From a virus: a stretch of DNA of 21,020 nt. How positions within the stretch are numbered: the first letter of the stretch is position 1; each line of letters starts with the position of its first letter. The position numbers and the translations under genes are program-made. The notes under the pieces were generated by a model. The model was not told the DNA's origin. It saw only the letters and a list, made by a program, of their open reading frames with translations, and did no database searches. Positions 1-9,232 of this stretch are shown here, one piece after another. The stretch lies in IMG/VR virus record IMGVR_UViG_3300042352_001303, positions 1 to 21,020 of that record, one strand, 5' to 3'.

Positions 1-166
1 GGTATACCTTTTCAACCAACGGATTATTCTTAAATAACTCAGGAAAATCTGTTACAACAATAATTTTTGAGTTATACGAGTCATATAATTTTCTAAGGAC
101 AGGTGTGGAACATAAAGTATCCCCAATTGCCTTTGCTTCTGTTAAATCAAGGCATATTTTTTTCAT
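1..166 (-). CDS. Glycosyltransferase family 9 (heptosyltransferase-like), N-terminal part only
   Basis: The minus strand opens with ATG at 166-164 and reads without a stop to the window edge (55 codons; the C-terminus lies outside). The translation begins MKKICLDLTEAKAIGDTLCS and continues TPVLRKLYDSYNSKIIVVTD, then FPELFKNNPLVEKVY. The pattern 'GDTL-x-(S/T)TPVLR-x-L-x-x-x-Y', a beta strand ending VVTD, then 'NPLVEKV' is the typical start of GT9 enzymes, the ADP-heptose LPS heptosyltransferase fold (GT-B). GT9 proteins transfer heptose or related sugars to surface glycans. The sugar and acceptor cannot be told from 55 residues. The gene is divergent from the Thr-Pro fibre gene, with 91 bp between them, and it adds a further glycosyltransferase beside the operon at 5677-12369. 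No Shine-Dalgarno is seen upstream. Family recognition is fairly secure from the N-terminal signature; everything beyond it is unseen. Confidence 0.72.
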   Translation of the reverse strand, partial: MKKICLDLTEAKAIGDTLCSTPVLRKLYDSYNSKIIVVTDFPELFKNNPLVEKVY

Positions 167-257
167 ATGTAAAATATAAAATAAAAAGGGATAAAATACA
201 GATTAAAGTTTGTTCACTTCACTTTAAGGTAAATGAATTTTCATAGTATTTATTGTA
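167..257. promoter_or_regulatory. Divergent intergenic region between the GT9 gene and the fibre gene
   Basis: These 91 bp separate two divergent starts, so they should hold promoters for both directions. The stretch is strongly AT-rich. The clearest element is TATTTATT at 247-254, close to the fibre ATG at 258 and related to TATTTATA boxes in front of other genes in this window. Read on the minus strand it is AATAAATACTATG, close to the T4 late promoter core TATAAATA. I see no Shine-Dalgarno for either gene and no convincing hairpin. Calling this a promoter region is inference from gene arrangement. Confidence 0.45.
247..254 (+). promoter_or_regulatory. TATTTATT box just before the fibre gene
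   Basis: TATTTATT (7 of 8 to the TATTTATA box seen before 12527, 13240 and 16362), 3 nt before the ATG at 258. Read leftwards it is AATAAATACTATG, also close to a T4 late promoter core for the GT9 gene that starts at 166. Confidence 0.25.
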
Positions 258-3200
258 ATGACGAGTCTTGTAATAACTAGTTTGAGTGGGGTTGGCCCTT
301 TTACCGTAACATTATGTGATATTACTAACACGTATTGTTATATTGTGGCGACTAATGTAACAACCACTCCATTACTAGTTAATATACCAATACAGTTAAC
401 CAATGTTCAACAAATATTGGTTAATGTTACCGATTCGTATAATTGCGTTGATTTACAATTATATAGTTGCCCTGAACCAACACCAACATCAACAATAACC
501 CCAACCCCAACACAAACCTTAGGGGGATGTAATTGTATTACATTTACAAACTCAACATTTTTTAACCTTAATTTTGGATTAGCCGAATGTAACGGAATAA
601 TATTATCGTCAGTAATAAATCCTGGTGTAACTTTGTATTATTGTGGACAATCCCCATATGGGGATGTAGGTGTCGGTATTAATGTTGGTAATATTTGTAT
701 TAATACATGTTATCCACCGACAAATACTCCTACACCAACAAATACACCAACATCTGTAACGCCAACACCTACCCCAACAAATACTCCAACACAAACTGAA
801 ACGCCGACAAATACTCCAACACAAACTGAAACGCCGACAAATACTCCAACTAACACCCAAACACCAACTAACACGCCAACTAACACGCCTACACCAACTA
901 ACACACCTACACCAACTGAAACTCCAACTGAAACTCCAGTTGAAACTCCGACAAATACCCCAACTGAAACTCCAACACCAACTGAAACTCCAACACCAAC
1001 TGAAACTCCAACACCAACTGAAACTCCAACAAACACACCAACAAATACGCCAACTAAAACTCCAACAAATACTCCAACAAATACGCAAACTAAAACTCCA
1101 ACAAATACTCCAACTAAAACTCCAACAAATACTCCAACAAATACTCCAACAAATACTCCAACTAACACACCAACTAAAACGCCAACAAATACTCCTACAC
1201 CAACAAACACACCAACACCAGGATTATCACCAACCCAAACACCGACTAACACCCCAACTAACACCCAAACACCGACTAATACGCCAACAAATACTCCAAC
1301 TAAAACTCCAACAAATACTCCAACTAACACTCCAACTAACACCCCAACAAATACCCCAACAAATACGCCAACTCAAACTCCAACAAATACGCCAACTAAC
1401 ACCCCAACAAATACCCCAACAAATACGCCAACTCAAACTCCAACAAATACGCCAACTCAAACGTTAACCCCAACTAACACTCCAACTAACACCCCAACAA
1501 ATACTTTAACTCCAACAAATACTCCTACACCAACAAACACACCAACACCAGGATTATCACCAACCCAAACACCGACTAACACTCCAACTAACACTCAAAC
1601 ACCGACTAATACGACAACAAACACACCAACAAATACTCCAACAAACACACCAACAAATACGCCAACTAAAACACCAACAAATACCCCAACAAATACGCCA
1701 ACTCAAACTCCAACAAATACGCCAACTCAAACGTTAACCCCAACTAACACTCCAACTAACACCCCAACAAATACTTTAACGCCAACAAATACTCCTACAC
1801 CAACAAACACACCAACACCAGGATTATCACCAACCCAAACACCGACTAACACTCCAACTAACACTCAAACACCGACTAATACGACAACAAACACACCAAC
1901 AAATACTCCAACAAACACACCAACAAATACACCAACTAAAACACCAACAAATACTGTAACACCAACAAATACTGTAACCCCAACAAATACTGAAACGCCA
2001 ACAAATACTCCCACCCCAACAAATACACTTACACCAACAAATACAGTAACACCAACAAATACTTCAACTCCAGCAAATACTGAAACGCCAACAAATACAC
2101 CAACACCAACAAATACCCTTACACCAACAAATACAGTAACACCAACAAATACACCTACACCAACTAAAACTCCAAGCCAAACGCCAACTAAAACTCCAAC
2201 TAAAACTCCAACTAAAACTCCAACCCAAACTCCAACGCCAACTAAAACTCCAACCCAAACCCAAACTCCAACCCAAACTCCAACTCCTACATCAACGTAT
2301 ATTCCGTCTTGGGACTGTAATGGTATTTATTGTTTTGACCCAGGTGATGGTACAGGATATTTTTCTACATTTGAAGAGTGTGACAGTGTATGTAACACTT
2401 ATGATTGTGTCGAGGGTAATTGTGTACAAAATTTAACTGGTGAGGGAGAATATGTTGGTATAATTGAGTGTTTAACTTTTTGTTTACCAACACCAACTCC
2501 AACCCAAACACCAACTAATACACCAACTAACACTCCAACACCAACTGAAACGCCAACTAACACACCTACACCAACTGAAACGCCGACCCAAACACCAACC
2601 CAAACACCAACTAACACTTCAACACCAACTAACACTCCAACGCCAACTGAAACGCCAACTAATACTCCAACGCCAACTGAAACGCCAACTAACACACCTA
2701 CACCAACTGAAACACCAACCCAAACACCAACTAACACACCTACACCAACTAACACACCTACACCAACTGAAACTCCAACCCAAACACCAACTAACACCCC
2801 AACGCCAACTAACACACCTACACCAACCCAAACACCAACCCAAACACCAACTAACACTCCAACACCAACTAACACACCTACACCAACTGAAACTCCAACC
2901 CAAACACCAACTAACACCCCAACGCCAACTGAAACTCCAACAAATACCCCAACTGAAACACCAACAAATACTCCAACTGAAACGCCAACTGAAACGCCAA
3001 CTAATACTCCAACCCAAACTAACACACCAAGTCCAACTGAAACTCCAACAAATACTCCAACTGAAACTCCAACAAATACCCCAACTGAAACTCCAACAAA
3101 TACTCCAACTGAAACTCCAACAAATACGCCCACCCCAACTGAAACACCAACAAATACTCCAACTGAAACGCCAACCCCAACTGAAACTCCAACAAATACC

Positions 3201-5588
3201 CCAACTGAAACTCCAACAAATACTCCAACTGAAACTCCAACAAATACGCCAACCCCAACTGAAACTCCAACAAATACACCAACTGAAACTCCAACAAATA
3301 CTCCAACAGAAACTCCTACCCAAACTCCGACCCAAACGCCAACTGAAACTCCGACAAATACTCCAACTGAAACTCCAACAAATACCCCTACACCAACTAA
3401 CACTCCGACACCAACAGTTACGCCAACACCAACTAACACTCCAACACCAACTGAAACGCCAACAAATACCCCAACTGAAACTCCAACAAATACCCCAACT
3501 GAAACTCCAACAAATACTCCAACTGAAACTCCAACAAATACTCCAACTGAAACTCCAACAAATACACCAACCCCAACTGAAACTCCAACAAATACCCCAA
3601 CTGAAACTCCGACAAATACTCCTACCCAAACTGAAACACCAACAAATACTCCAACAAATACTCCAACGCCAACTCAAACTCCAACGCCAACTGAAACACC
3701 AACAAATACCCCAACTAACACTCCAACACCAACTCAAACACCTACACCAACTAACACTCCGACACCAACAGTCACACTTGGGTTAACTCCAACACCAACA
3801 AATACTTCAACCCCGACAAATACTATAACGCCAACAAATACCCCTACGCCAACAAATACTCCAACCCAAACACCGACTAACACCCCAACCCCAACAAATA
3901 CACCAACCCAAACATCAACTAACACCCCAACCCAAACTAACACTCCAACAAATACACCAACTCAAACACCAACAAATACTCCAACAAATACTCTAACACC
4001 TACACCAACAAATACACCAACAAATACACCAACAAATACACCAACAAATACTGTGACTCCAACCCAAACACCAACTAACACTCCAACCCAAACACCAACT
4101 AACACTCCAACACCAACTGAAACGCCAACACCAACACCAACAAATACACCAACAAATACACCAACTCAAACTCCAACTCAAACTCCAACCCAAACACAAA
4201 CAAATACTCCAACAAATACTGTAACTAACACCCAAACTCCAACAAATACGCCAACCCCAACTGAAACACCAACAAATACACCAACTGAAACTCCAACAAA
4301 TACTCCAACAAACACTCCAACAAATACGCCAACCCAAACTAACACTCCAACTAATACTGTAACACCAACAGTTACACCAACATCACCACCAGAATTACCA
4401 ATTTATACTGGTGAAACTGTTTGTGATATTCCATATAACATTAACACAGGGATTACAGGTTCTTGGCAGATTACAGTTCAGTTAGGTTCGTATGTGGGAA
4501 CTGTTTCAAGTATTTTTAATGCATATCAGGTACCAGATAAGTTCCAAGTTTTTTGGAATGGGAATTTGGTTATTGATACAGGATTTAGGGGTAACGCTAT
4601 TTTTAATCCACAATTAAATACCTTAGGATATCCAAGTGTTGTAGGTGGAGGTTTTGTTTCCACTTCTTGGACTAAATCAACAGCGTTTCCTGATTTCGCA
4701 ACAGTTGTGGTTACCGCACCTATTGATTCAACTAGATTTTATTTTAAATTGGGATGTCCGACTGTAACACCAACTCCAACCCAAACTCCAACCCAAACAC
4801 CAACACCAACAAATACTCCAACTAATACTCCAACACCTACACCTTTACCGATAATACCACTATGTTCTGTATTAATTAATGGGGGTGTTGACGTATACGC
4901 CTATTTTCCATCATCAAATACTAACGTATTGTTAGGTAATTCTTTTCCTTTTTCCCCAGATATTGCACATACAACAACTAAACTATGGTTGTATGATGGG
5001 ACAATTCTAGAATATGACATAACATTAAGTCCTTGGTCGGCAACGTTCAACAGAACTATCGAATGCCCTTTAGGTGTTAATTTAGGGAATGGTTTAGGCT
5101 CCATTACCAACACTGAGTTAATCTCAACAGACGATACAGTAACTCCTAATCAAATAATTGTTTTAGATATTACCACAAGTACCGCAGTCTCAACTGTAAT
5201 TGGAACACTAGGGGTTGGTAGGTATGTTTCGGGTGATATTTTATTAACAACTACAAATAAAATATTAGTTACTAATGAAGGTAATGATGGAGTATTCCTT
5301 AGTCAATATAGTTATCCGTCAGGTACTTTTGAAGTTGAGGTCGATATTACGTCAACCACAAGCCAACCGTATGGTTTATTTATTGATAGTGGTAATATAT
5401 ATGTTTGTAACAGTGGTGGTGAAATATATAATGTTGATGTTAACTTCCCATACACACAAACATTATCTAATATCTCAGGATTATTTGTTGGAGGAGCATC
5501 TCAAGTACTAAGTTGTTGTGATACTAACCTAAACTTACCACCAACTCCTACACCAACAAATACTCCAACACCTACACCAATCGCATAA
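258..5588 (+). CDS. Giant Thr-Pro-repeat (mucin-like) multidomain fibre or adhesin protein
   Basis: 1776 residues, with no recognised family over the full length. Order along the chain: residues 1-73, a small beta-rich domain; 74-88, a short TP linker; 89-152, a Cys-containing beta domain; about 154-680, Thr-Pro repeats ([24 protein letters not shown]); 681-745, a duplicated Cys-rich motif (DCNGIYC...EC...C, then DCVEGNC...EC...C); 745-1375, a second TP tract richer in Glu; 1376-1500, a beta-sandwich-like domain containing [19 protein letters not shown]; 1503-1530, a TP linker; 1531-1762, a domain with propeller-like strands ([19 protein letters not shown]); 1763-1776, a TP tail. No signal peptide or membrane helix is evident. 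TP tracts of this kind form stiff, extended, often O-glycosylated stalks. With glycosyltransferases directly downstream and tail proteins beyond them, I infer a virion fibre whose stalk may be glycosylated. A cell-surface adhesin is the alternative. The ATG at 258 follows a short AT-rich leader without a Shine-Dalgarno. Confidence 0.8.
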   Translation: MTSLVITSLSGVGPFTVTLCDITNTYCYIVATNVTTTPLLVNIPIQLTNVQQILVNVTDSYNCVDLQLYSCPEPTPTSTITPTPTQTLGGCNCITFTNSTFFNLNFGLAECNGIILSSVINPGVTLYYCGQSPYGDVGVGINVGNICINTCYPPTNTPTPTNTPTSVTPTPTPTNTPTQTETPTNTPTQTETPTNTPTNTQTPTNTPTNTPTPTNTPTPTETPTETPVETPTNTPTETPTPTETPTPTETPTPTETPTNTPTNTPTKTPTNTPTNTQTKTPTNTPTKTPTNTPTNTPTNTPTNTPTKTPTNTPTPTNTPTPGLSPTQTPTNTPTNTQTPTNTPTNTPTKTPTNTPTNTPTNTPTNTPTNTPTQTPTNTPTNTPTNTPTNTPTQTPTNTPTQTLTPTNTPTNTPTNTLTPTNTPTPTNTPTPGLSPTQTPTNTPTNTQTPTNTTTNTPTNTPTNTPTNTPTKTPTNTPTNTPTQTPTNTPTQTLTPTNTPTNTPTNTLTPTNTPTPTNTPTPGLSPTQTPTNTPTNTQTPTNTTTNTPTNTPTNTPTNTPTKTPTNTVTPTNTVTPTNTETPTNTPTPTNTLTPTNTVTPTNTSTPANTETPTNTPTPTNTLTPTNTVTPTNTPTPTKTPSQTPTKTPTKTPTKTPTQTPTPTKTPTQTQTPTQTPTPTSTYIPSWDCNGIYCFDPGDGTGYFSTFEECDSVCNTYDCVEGNCVQNLTGEGEYVGIIECLTFCLPTPTPTQTPTNTPTNTPTPTETPTNTPTPTETPTQTPTQTPTNTSTPTNTPTPTETPTNTPTPTETPTNTPTPTETPTQTPTNTPTPTNTPTPTETPTQTPTNTPTPTNTPTPTQTPTQTPTNTPTPTNTPTPTETPTQTPTNTPTPTETPTNTPTETPTNTPTETPTETPTNTPTQTNTPSPTETPTNTPTETPTNTPTETPTNTPTETPTNTPTPTETPTNTPTETPTPTETPTNTPTETPTNTPTETPTNTPTPTETPTNTPTETPTNTPTETPTQTPTQTPTETPTNTPTETPTNTPTPTNTPTPTVTPTPTNTPTPTETPTNTPTETPTNTPTETPTNTPTETPTNTPTETPTNTPTPTETPTNTPTETPTNTPTQTETPTNTPTNTPTPTQTPTPTETPTNTPTNTPTPTQTPTPTNTPTPTVTLGLTPTPTNTSTPTNTITPTNTPTPTNTPTQTPTNTPTPTNTPTQTSTNTPTQTNTPTNTPTQTPTNTPTNTLTPTPTNTPTNTPTNTPTNTVTPTQTPTNTPTQTPTNTPTPTETPTPTPTNTPTNTPTQTPTQTPTQTQTNTPTNTVTNTQTPTNTPTPTETPTNTPTETPTNTPTNTPTNTPTQTNTPTNTVTPTVTPTSPPELPIYTGETVCDIPYNINTGITGSWQITVQLGSYVGTVSSIFNAYQVPDKFQVFWNGNLVIDTGFRGNAIFNPQLNTLGYPSVVGGGFVSTSWTKSTAFPDFATVVVTAPIDSTRFYFKLGCPTVTPTPTQTPTQTPTPTNTPTNTPTPTPLPIIPLCSVLINGGVDVYAYFPSSNTNVLLGNSFPFSPDIAHTTTKLWLYDGTILEYDITLSPWSATFNRTIECPLGVNLGNGLGSITNTELISTDDTVTPNQIIVLDITTSTAVSTVIGTLGVGRYVSGDILLTTTNKILVTNEGNDGVFLSQYSYPSGTFEVEVDITSTTSQPYGLFIDSGNIYVCNSGGEIYNVDVNFPYTQTLSNISGLFVGGASQVLSCCDTNLNLPPTPTPTNTPTPTPIA
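717..2298 (+). repeat. First Thr-Pro coding repeat tract (6/12-nt periodic)
   Basis: About 1.58 kb of in-frame hexamer and dodecamer repeats of the form ccaacaaatact (PTNT), with variants actgaa (TE), actaaa (TK) and acccaa (TQ). The + strand is almost devoid of G. Third positions vary freely (aca, act, acg, acc for Thr; aat, aac for Asn), so the peptide repeat is more regular than the DNA. The tract holds three copies of a distinctive block reading GLSPTQTPT, with ggattatcac at 1221, 1551 and 1821. Confidence 0.95.
1381..1920 (+). repeat. 270-bp (90-codon) near-perfect tandem duplication inside the first TP tract
   Basis: Positions 1381-1650 and 1651-1920 carry the same order of landmarks 270 nt apart: acgttaaccc at 1461 and 1731, atactttaac at 1501 and 1771, and ggattatcac at 1551 and 1821. 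Only scattered substitutions separate them. Because 270 is a multiple of 3, the reading frame is kept. This marks a recent unequal-recombination or slippage event. A third, older GLSPTQ copy lies 330 nt further upstream, at 1221. Confidence 0.85.
2299..2490 (+). other. Cys-rich duplicated motif within the fibre gene
   Basis: Residues 681-745 interrupt the TP repeats with two tandem copies of a roughly 27-residue motif: (W/Y)-D-C-x4-C, then a Gly-rich turn, an aromatic, and EC-x3-C. Each copy has four Cys, which suggests a pair of small disulfide-knotted knobs on the stalk. I recall similar 'C...C...PGDG...EC...C' motifs from Bacteroidota and phage proteins of unknown function, but no function can be assigned. 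Confidence 0.6.
2490..4380 (+). repeat. Second Thr-Pro coding repeat tract (Glu- and Gln-rich variant)
   Basis: About 1.9 kb of the same 6/12-nt periodic coding repeats, here dominated by PTETPT and PTNTPT, with PTQTPT towards the end and one break reading [10 protein letters not shown] near 3770-3800. Glu replaces the Lys variants of the first tract, so this half of the stalk would be acidic. Synonymous codon use is again mixed. It is in frame with the flanking domains. Confidence 0.95.
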
Positions 5589-5676
5589 CCAACAACAGAA
5601 TTATTCATAAAAAAACTAAAGGGTAATACTTTATTAACAACAAATATTTTTTATATTTTATTTAAAAATAAAAACC
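5589..5676. promoter_or_regulatory. Leader region of the glycosyltransferase operon
   Basis: An 88-bp AT-rich gap. It ends with tattttatttaaaaataaaa directly before the ATG at 5677, resembling the A/T leaders before 12527 and 13240. A weak inverted repeat (taaag...cttta, around 5617-5633) is too short to call a terminator. A promoter for the operon is plausible, but no clear -35/-10 pair is seen. Confidence 0.3.
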
Positions 5677-6924
5677 ATGAAAATATTTGTTCAGATAGCC
5701 TCTTATCGTGACCCCCAACTTATCCCAACAATCAAATCAATGTTGGAGAATGCCAAAAACCCAAAAAATTTAGTAATCGGAATTTGTCGTCAATACCATC
5801 CTGAGGATGGGTTTGATGATTTATCAGAATATGCTAAAGATAAACGATTTAGAGTTATTGATGTTTTATATTCTGACGCTAAAGGAGTTTGTTGGGCAAG
5901 AAACCAAGTTCAACAATTATATAAAGGTGAAGAATATACCCTACAAATAGACTCTCATATGAGATTTGAAAAATATTGGGACGATACCTTAATCAAAATG
6001 GTTAAACAACTTCAAAAGAAAGGATTTGAGAAGCCTTTATTAACAGGATACGTATCTTCATTTGACCCGGACAATGACCCGGCAGGTAGAGTTACGGTAC
6101 CTTGGAGAATGGCTTTTGATAGATTTATTCCTGAAGGGGCGGTATTCTTTTTACCTGAAACAATTCCTGGATGGGAAACCCTTAAAGAACCGGTTACTTC
6201 ACGATTTTATTCTGCCCATATGGCATTCACTCTTGGTCAATTTAGCGTTGAAGTTCAACACGACCCTGAATTTTATTTTCACGGAGAAGAGATATCAATC
6301 GCCGTTAGAGCATTCACTCACGGATATGATTTATTCCACCCACATAAAGTTGTGATTTGGCACGAATACACCCGTAAAGGTAGAACAAAACAATGGGACG
6401 ACGATAAAGAGTGGGGTAAGAAAAATGAATTATCCCATAAAAAAAATCGTCAACTATTTGGTATGGATGGTGAAGAGGTAACAATGGATTTTAGTTATTA
6501 TGGATTTGGAACCGAAAGAACTTTAAAAGACTATGAGATTTATTCAGGTCTTAGATTTTCAAATAGAGCGGCACAACAATATACTTTAGATAAACATTAT
6601 GCTCCTAATCCAACAATTTATGAAACTGAAGAGGAATGGTTGGCAAGTTACGCTACTATTTTTAAACATTGTATTGATGTTGGTTTTACTCAAGTTCCAG
6701 AAAATGACTATGATTTTTGGGCGGTAATTTTTGAGGGTAGTAATGGTAATGAGTTATATAGGAAAGATGCGGATAAGGAAGAAATCAATCGATTAAAATC
6801 TGACAAAGACGGATATTGTAAAATATGGAGAGATTTTCAAACAACTGAAAAACCAAATAAATGGATTGTATGGCCACATAGTGAGTCTAAAGGTTGGTGT
6901 GATATAATAACAGGTAACTTATAA
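5677..6924 (+). CDS. GT60-type GlcNAc transferase (Skp1/mucin-type protein O-glycosyltransferase family)
   Basis: 415 residues. The family pattern is clear: a start reading IFVQIASYRDPQL (residues 3-15), GVCWARNQVQQLY (70-82), the metal/sugar-nucleotide site LQIDSHMRFEKYWD (89-102, with D92-S93-H94 in the DxD position), FHGEEISIAVRAFTHGYDLF (201-220), WHEY (228-231) and the late FGTERTLKDYE (277-287). GT60 enzymes are GT-A-fold UDP-GlcNAc transferases. Known members modify hydroxyproline on Dictyostelium Skp1, or start mucin O-glycosylation by adding alpha-GlcNAc to Thr in Dictyostelium and Trypanosoma cruzi. Here the gene lies just after the Thr-Pro fibre gene (88-bp gap) and opens a seven-gene cluster, so the fibre is a plausible acceptor; this is inference. 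No signal peptide or membrane helix is seen, so the protein should be cytoplasmic. Sugar and acceptor are untested. Confidence 0.85.
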   Translation: MKIFVQIASYRDPQLIPTIKSMLENAKNPKNLVIGICRQYHPEDGFDDLSEYAKDKRFRVIDVLYSDAKGVCWARNQVQQLYKGEEYTLQIDSHMRFEKYWDDTLIKMVKQLQKKGFEKPLLTGYVSSFDPDNDPAGRVTVPWRMAFDRFIPEGAVFFLPETIPGWETLKEPVTSRFYSAHMAFTLGQFSVEVQHDPEFYFHGEEISIAVRAFTHGYDLFHPHKVVIWHEYTRKGRTKQWDDDKEWGKKNELSHKKNRQLFGMDGEEVTMDFSYYGFGTERTLKDYEIYSGLRFSNRAAQQYTLDKHYAPNPTIYETEEEWLASYATIFKHCIDVGFTQVPENDYDFWAVIFEGSNGNELYRKDADKEEINRLKSDKDGYCKIWRDFQTTEKPNKWIVWPHSESKGWCDIITGNL

Positions 6925-6926
6925 AA

Positions 6927-7775
6927 ATGGTTAAAATTTACGATGAATATGATTCATATTTAGAGGGAGGACATTTTTCATCACCAAGAAAAAATTTGGG
7001 GAATAAATTGTTTATATATTCCGCTTGTAGAATAATTAGTGAACTATTAGGGTATGAGTTAATATCTCCCGAAAACGCGTTAGTAAGAAGAGAAGATACC
7101 GAAAATGGACAATATAAAGAAATCCTATTCCCATTTAAAGGTGTTAAAGGAAATATTGTGGATGACCCAATTAAAGTTATTCAAGATGGCGACATCATAC
7201 AATTAGGTAGTATTGAAAATTTAATACAATCCTACCCAAATCATGGATTTTTAAATCAATCATATTTTTCAAAATATGATTACATTAAACCATATAAGAC
7301 TAAGGTTAAAGAATATTTTAAAAGTATCGTTAAAGATAAAAGGGTTGGTAACGATTTAGTAATTATGTTAAGAAGTAGTAATTACGACGGAAGTTTTGTT
7401 TTACCCGACAGTTATTACCTTAATATTATATCTCAAGAAACTTTTGATAATTTATATATTTCATTTGACCATATAAACAAACATCAATCATTAATTAATA
7501 AATTAGAGAAATATAACCCTAAATTAATTGATGGTGATATACTTGAAGTTTTTTCAGAAATCACATCATTTAATACAATAATCGCCGCTCAAGGAACATT
7601 TTCTTTTTGGGCTTGTTTTTTATCTAACGCCAATAAAATATATTGGCCGATTACCAATGATGGTCCAAATTCCGGTAAAAACTCAAATAACCCCGTGTTT
7701 AACTCATATGTTAATTTAACGGTCGATGATGAACCAAGATATGAATTAATAAACGTAACAGATATATACAAATGA
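6927..7775 (+). CDS. Probable fucosyltransferase-like glycosyltransferase (GT11-like)
   Basis: 282 residues. The N-terminal stretch NLGNKLFIYSACRIISELLG (residues 23-42) matches the 'GLGNQMFQYA.aR.lA..lG' signature of alpha-1,2-fucosyltransferases (GT11) and related GT-B enzymes. Later features also fit: a strand reading VIMLRSSNYD, then a SYY segment, a Rossmann-like LYISFDHINKHQSL, and near the end AAQGTFSFWACFLSNANKIY, comparable to the 'SSFSWWaa.L' donor-site segment of GT11. These enzymes transfer fucose from GDP-fucose. Whether this protein uses fucose cannot be told. The gene starts 2 nt after the GT60 stop and its own stop overlaps the next start by ATGA, so it should be co-translated with its neighbours. 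There is no signal peptide. Confidence 0.6.
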   Translation: MVKIYDEYDSYLEGGHFSSPRKNLGNKLFIYSACRIISELLGYELISPENALVRREDTENGQYKEILFPFKGVKGNIVDDPIKVIQDGDIIQLGSIENLIQSYPNHGFLNQSYFSKYDYIKPYKTKVKEYFKSIVKDKRVGNDLVIMLRSSNYDGSFVLPDSYYLNIISQETFDNLYISFDHINKHQSLINKLEKYNPKLIDGDILEVFSEITSFNTIIAAQGTFSFWACFLSNANKIYWPITNDGPNSGKNSNNPVFNSYVNLTVDDEPRYELINVTDIYK

Positions 7776-8452
7776 TAAAAACAATCAATTTTAGTCTTTT
7801 TGGTACTGAAATGAAGTATTACATGGGAGCCGAAAAAAATGTTATAATTAATAAAGAATTATTACCAGATTGGACAACCGTAATATATTACCATCCTCAA
7901 AACATAATTCAAGGTTATGTCGAAAAACTGTCTTCATTAGGTGCGACAATGGTGGATGTGTCAAATATAAAGTTAGGTGATAAAGAATCAATTCACTTCC
8001 CATATTTTTGGAGATTTCTTTCATTTTTACAAGACAGTCCCTCAATAGTTAGAGATTTGGACAGTAGAATTTCTGAAAGAGAAGTAAAATATATTAGAAA
8101 ATGGGAAGAAACAAATAAAGATTATTTTATTATCCGAGACCATCCGTGGCATGCACCCGTACCAAGTGGGTTATTTGGTATTAAGAAAAAAATAGAAGAG
8201 TTTGAAAAACACTTTATTGAGTTTGTTAATATTGATGAGTTACGTTGGGGGTCCGACCAAGAAATTTTAAGAATTTATATGGAAAATATTAGTGACGAAA
8301 ATGTGTTTTATTGTGGTTACGATATTCAAACCAATTATATACCTAGAGACGATAAAACTTTTTTTATTGGAATGCAAATGAATGAAAATGATGAACCAAC
8401 AGTCCCAAGTGGTGTACAGTGTTTAAATTACCTAAACGAAATAAATTTATAA
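7772..8452 (+). CDS. GT-A-fold glycosyltransferase with DxDSR motif
   Basis: 226 residues. The order of motifs is a short N-terminal strand (INFSLFG), LLPDWTTVIYYHP (residues 30-42), FWRFLSF (79-85), the DxD-type metal site IVRDLDSRISEREV (92-105, D95 and D97), and IIRDHPWHAPVPSGLFGIK (120-138). The sequence 'RD.DSR...RE......W.......RDHP.H......G.WG.K' recurs in uncharacterised capsule-type and viral glycosyltransferases. Donor and acceptor are unknown. The protein is close to the usual minimum for a GT-A domain, so it has no extra domain. It overlaps the preceding gene by 4 nt and sits 1 nt before the next, in keeping with a single operon. Confidence 0.65.
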   Translation: MIKTINFSLFGTEMKYYMGAEKNVIINKELLPDWTTVIYYHPQNIIQGYVEKLSSLGATMVDVSNIKLGDKESIHFPYFWRFLSFLQDSPSIVRDLDSRISEREVKYIRKWEETNKDYFIIRDHPWHAPVPSGLFGIKKKIEEFEKHFIEFVNIDELRWGSDQEILRIYMENISDENVFYCGYDIQTNYIPRDDKTFFIGMQMNENDEPTVPSGVQCLNYLNEINL

Positions 8453-8453
8453 A

Positions 8454-9215
8454 ATGAAGTATTGTTTTACAACTTTGGCTGTCGGTGAGCCATATGAAGA
8501 ATTAACCGCAAAGTTATACACAAGTTTAAGAGATAAAACTCAAAACTGTGAATTTTTTATAACAACAAATAACCCTAACTTCCCTGATTTAGGTGAAAAA
8601 ATTCACATTAATAGAGAGTCATTACAAAGTCTACACGATTCTAAAGGTGGATTTAGTTTTCATTTAAATTATAAGTGTTTATCAATTAAACACGTTTTGT
8701 CTAATGAAAAACAAATGTTATCATTAGACCCAGAATTTAAAAAATTTGATTACGTAATCTTTACTGACGGTGATTGGATTTTGGAAAGCGGGTTTTCTGA
8801 AGAGAAGATTTTAAATATGTTAAATTATATGGAAACTGAAGGATTTGATTTTGCATTTGAAAGACCTGCAAGTATCGGTGATGGTAGACGAGACCCTGAA
8901 AATAGTTTCTATAGAGATAAAATTTATGATTATGATATATTAGAATATGATAAATGGGATGAGGCTCACGTTGTTAATGAACAATGTTTGGTATTTAAAA
9001 ATAATTATAAATTTAGATTTTTTGCTCAAAGATGGGAACAATTTTTATGGTATTCAATCCATAACGATATTAGAAACTACCCTGACGGTTTTGAGATTGG
9101 AGTATCGGCTTTAGAAGCAGGGATGAAATGGAACTACAATGGAGTGTTTAATCACTTTTTACAAGGATGTTTCGGATTTTATACTAAACTTGGTGATTAT
9201 CACATTAGATTTTAA
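8454..9215 (+). CDS. Putative GT-A-like glycosyltransferase
   Basis: 253 residues, no precise family recognised. A nucleotide-sugar-transferase-like N-terminus (CFTTLAVGEPYEELTAKLYT, residues 4-23) is followed by FFITTNN, then FDYVIFTDGDW (98-108), where D105-G106-D107 is a good DxD metal site. An acidic and aromatic C-terminal half contains NEQCLVFKNN and a His-rich end (FNHFLQGCFGFYTKLGDYHI). The pattern fits a small retaining GT-A enzyme acting on sugar nucleotides. It lies 1 nt after the previous gene and 17 nt before the methyltransferase, within the same cluster. Substrate is not inferable. A non-enzymatic GT-like fold is possible but less likely given the intact DxD. Confidence 0.5.
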   Translation: MKYCFTTLAVGEPYEELTAKLYTSLRDKTQNCEFFITTNNPNFPDLGEKIHINRESLQSLHDSKGGFSFHLNYKCLSIKHVLSNEKQMLSLDPEFKKFDYVIFTDGDWILESGFSEEKILNMLNYMETEGFDFAFERPASIGDGRRDPENSFYRDKIYDYDILEYDKWDEAHVVNEQCLVFKNNYKFRFFAQRWEQFLWYSIHNDIRNYPDGFEIGVSALEAGMKWNYNGVFNHFLQGCFGFYTKLGDYHIRF

Positions 9216-9232
9216 TTATATATATATATATT

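Noticed and set aside
258-480. N-terminal signal peptide on the fibre protein
   Set aside because: The first residues ([15 protein letters not shown]) lack a positive N-region and a continuous hydrophobic core; they read as beta strands.
609-4337. Many long minus-strand and out-of-frame open frames in the Thr-Pro tracts (for example 2399-3439, 2619-3737, 710-1342 on the minus strand, 940-1467 on the + strand)
   Set aside because: A 6/12-nt repeat without stop codons in one frame gives open frames in the others. Their products are monotonous ([16 protein letters not shown]) and share no features with real proteins.
717-4380. Repeat tract as CRISPR array, minisatellite or origin iterons
   Set aside because: Units are 6-12 nt without unique spacers, run in frame with flanking protein domains, and vary mainly at synonymous positions. 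They are coding.
4901-5113. Minus-strand 70-residue open frame opposite the fibre C-terminal domain
   Set aside because: It is antisense to a well-formed domain of the fibre, with no start signal or motif of its own.
5275-5511. + strand 78-residue open frame inside the fibre 3' end
   Set aside because: It is out of frame with a coding region that continues to 5588, and its product is low-complexity hydrophobic.
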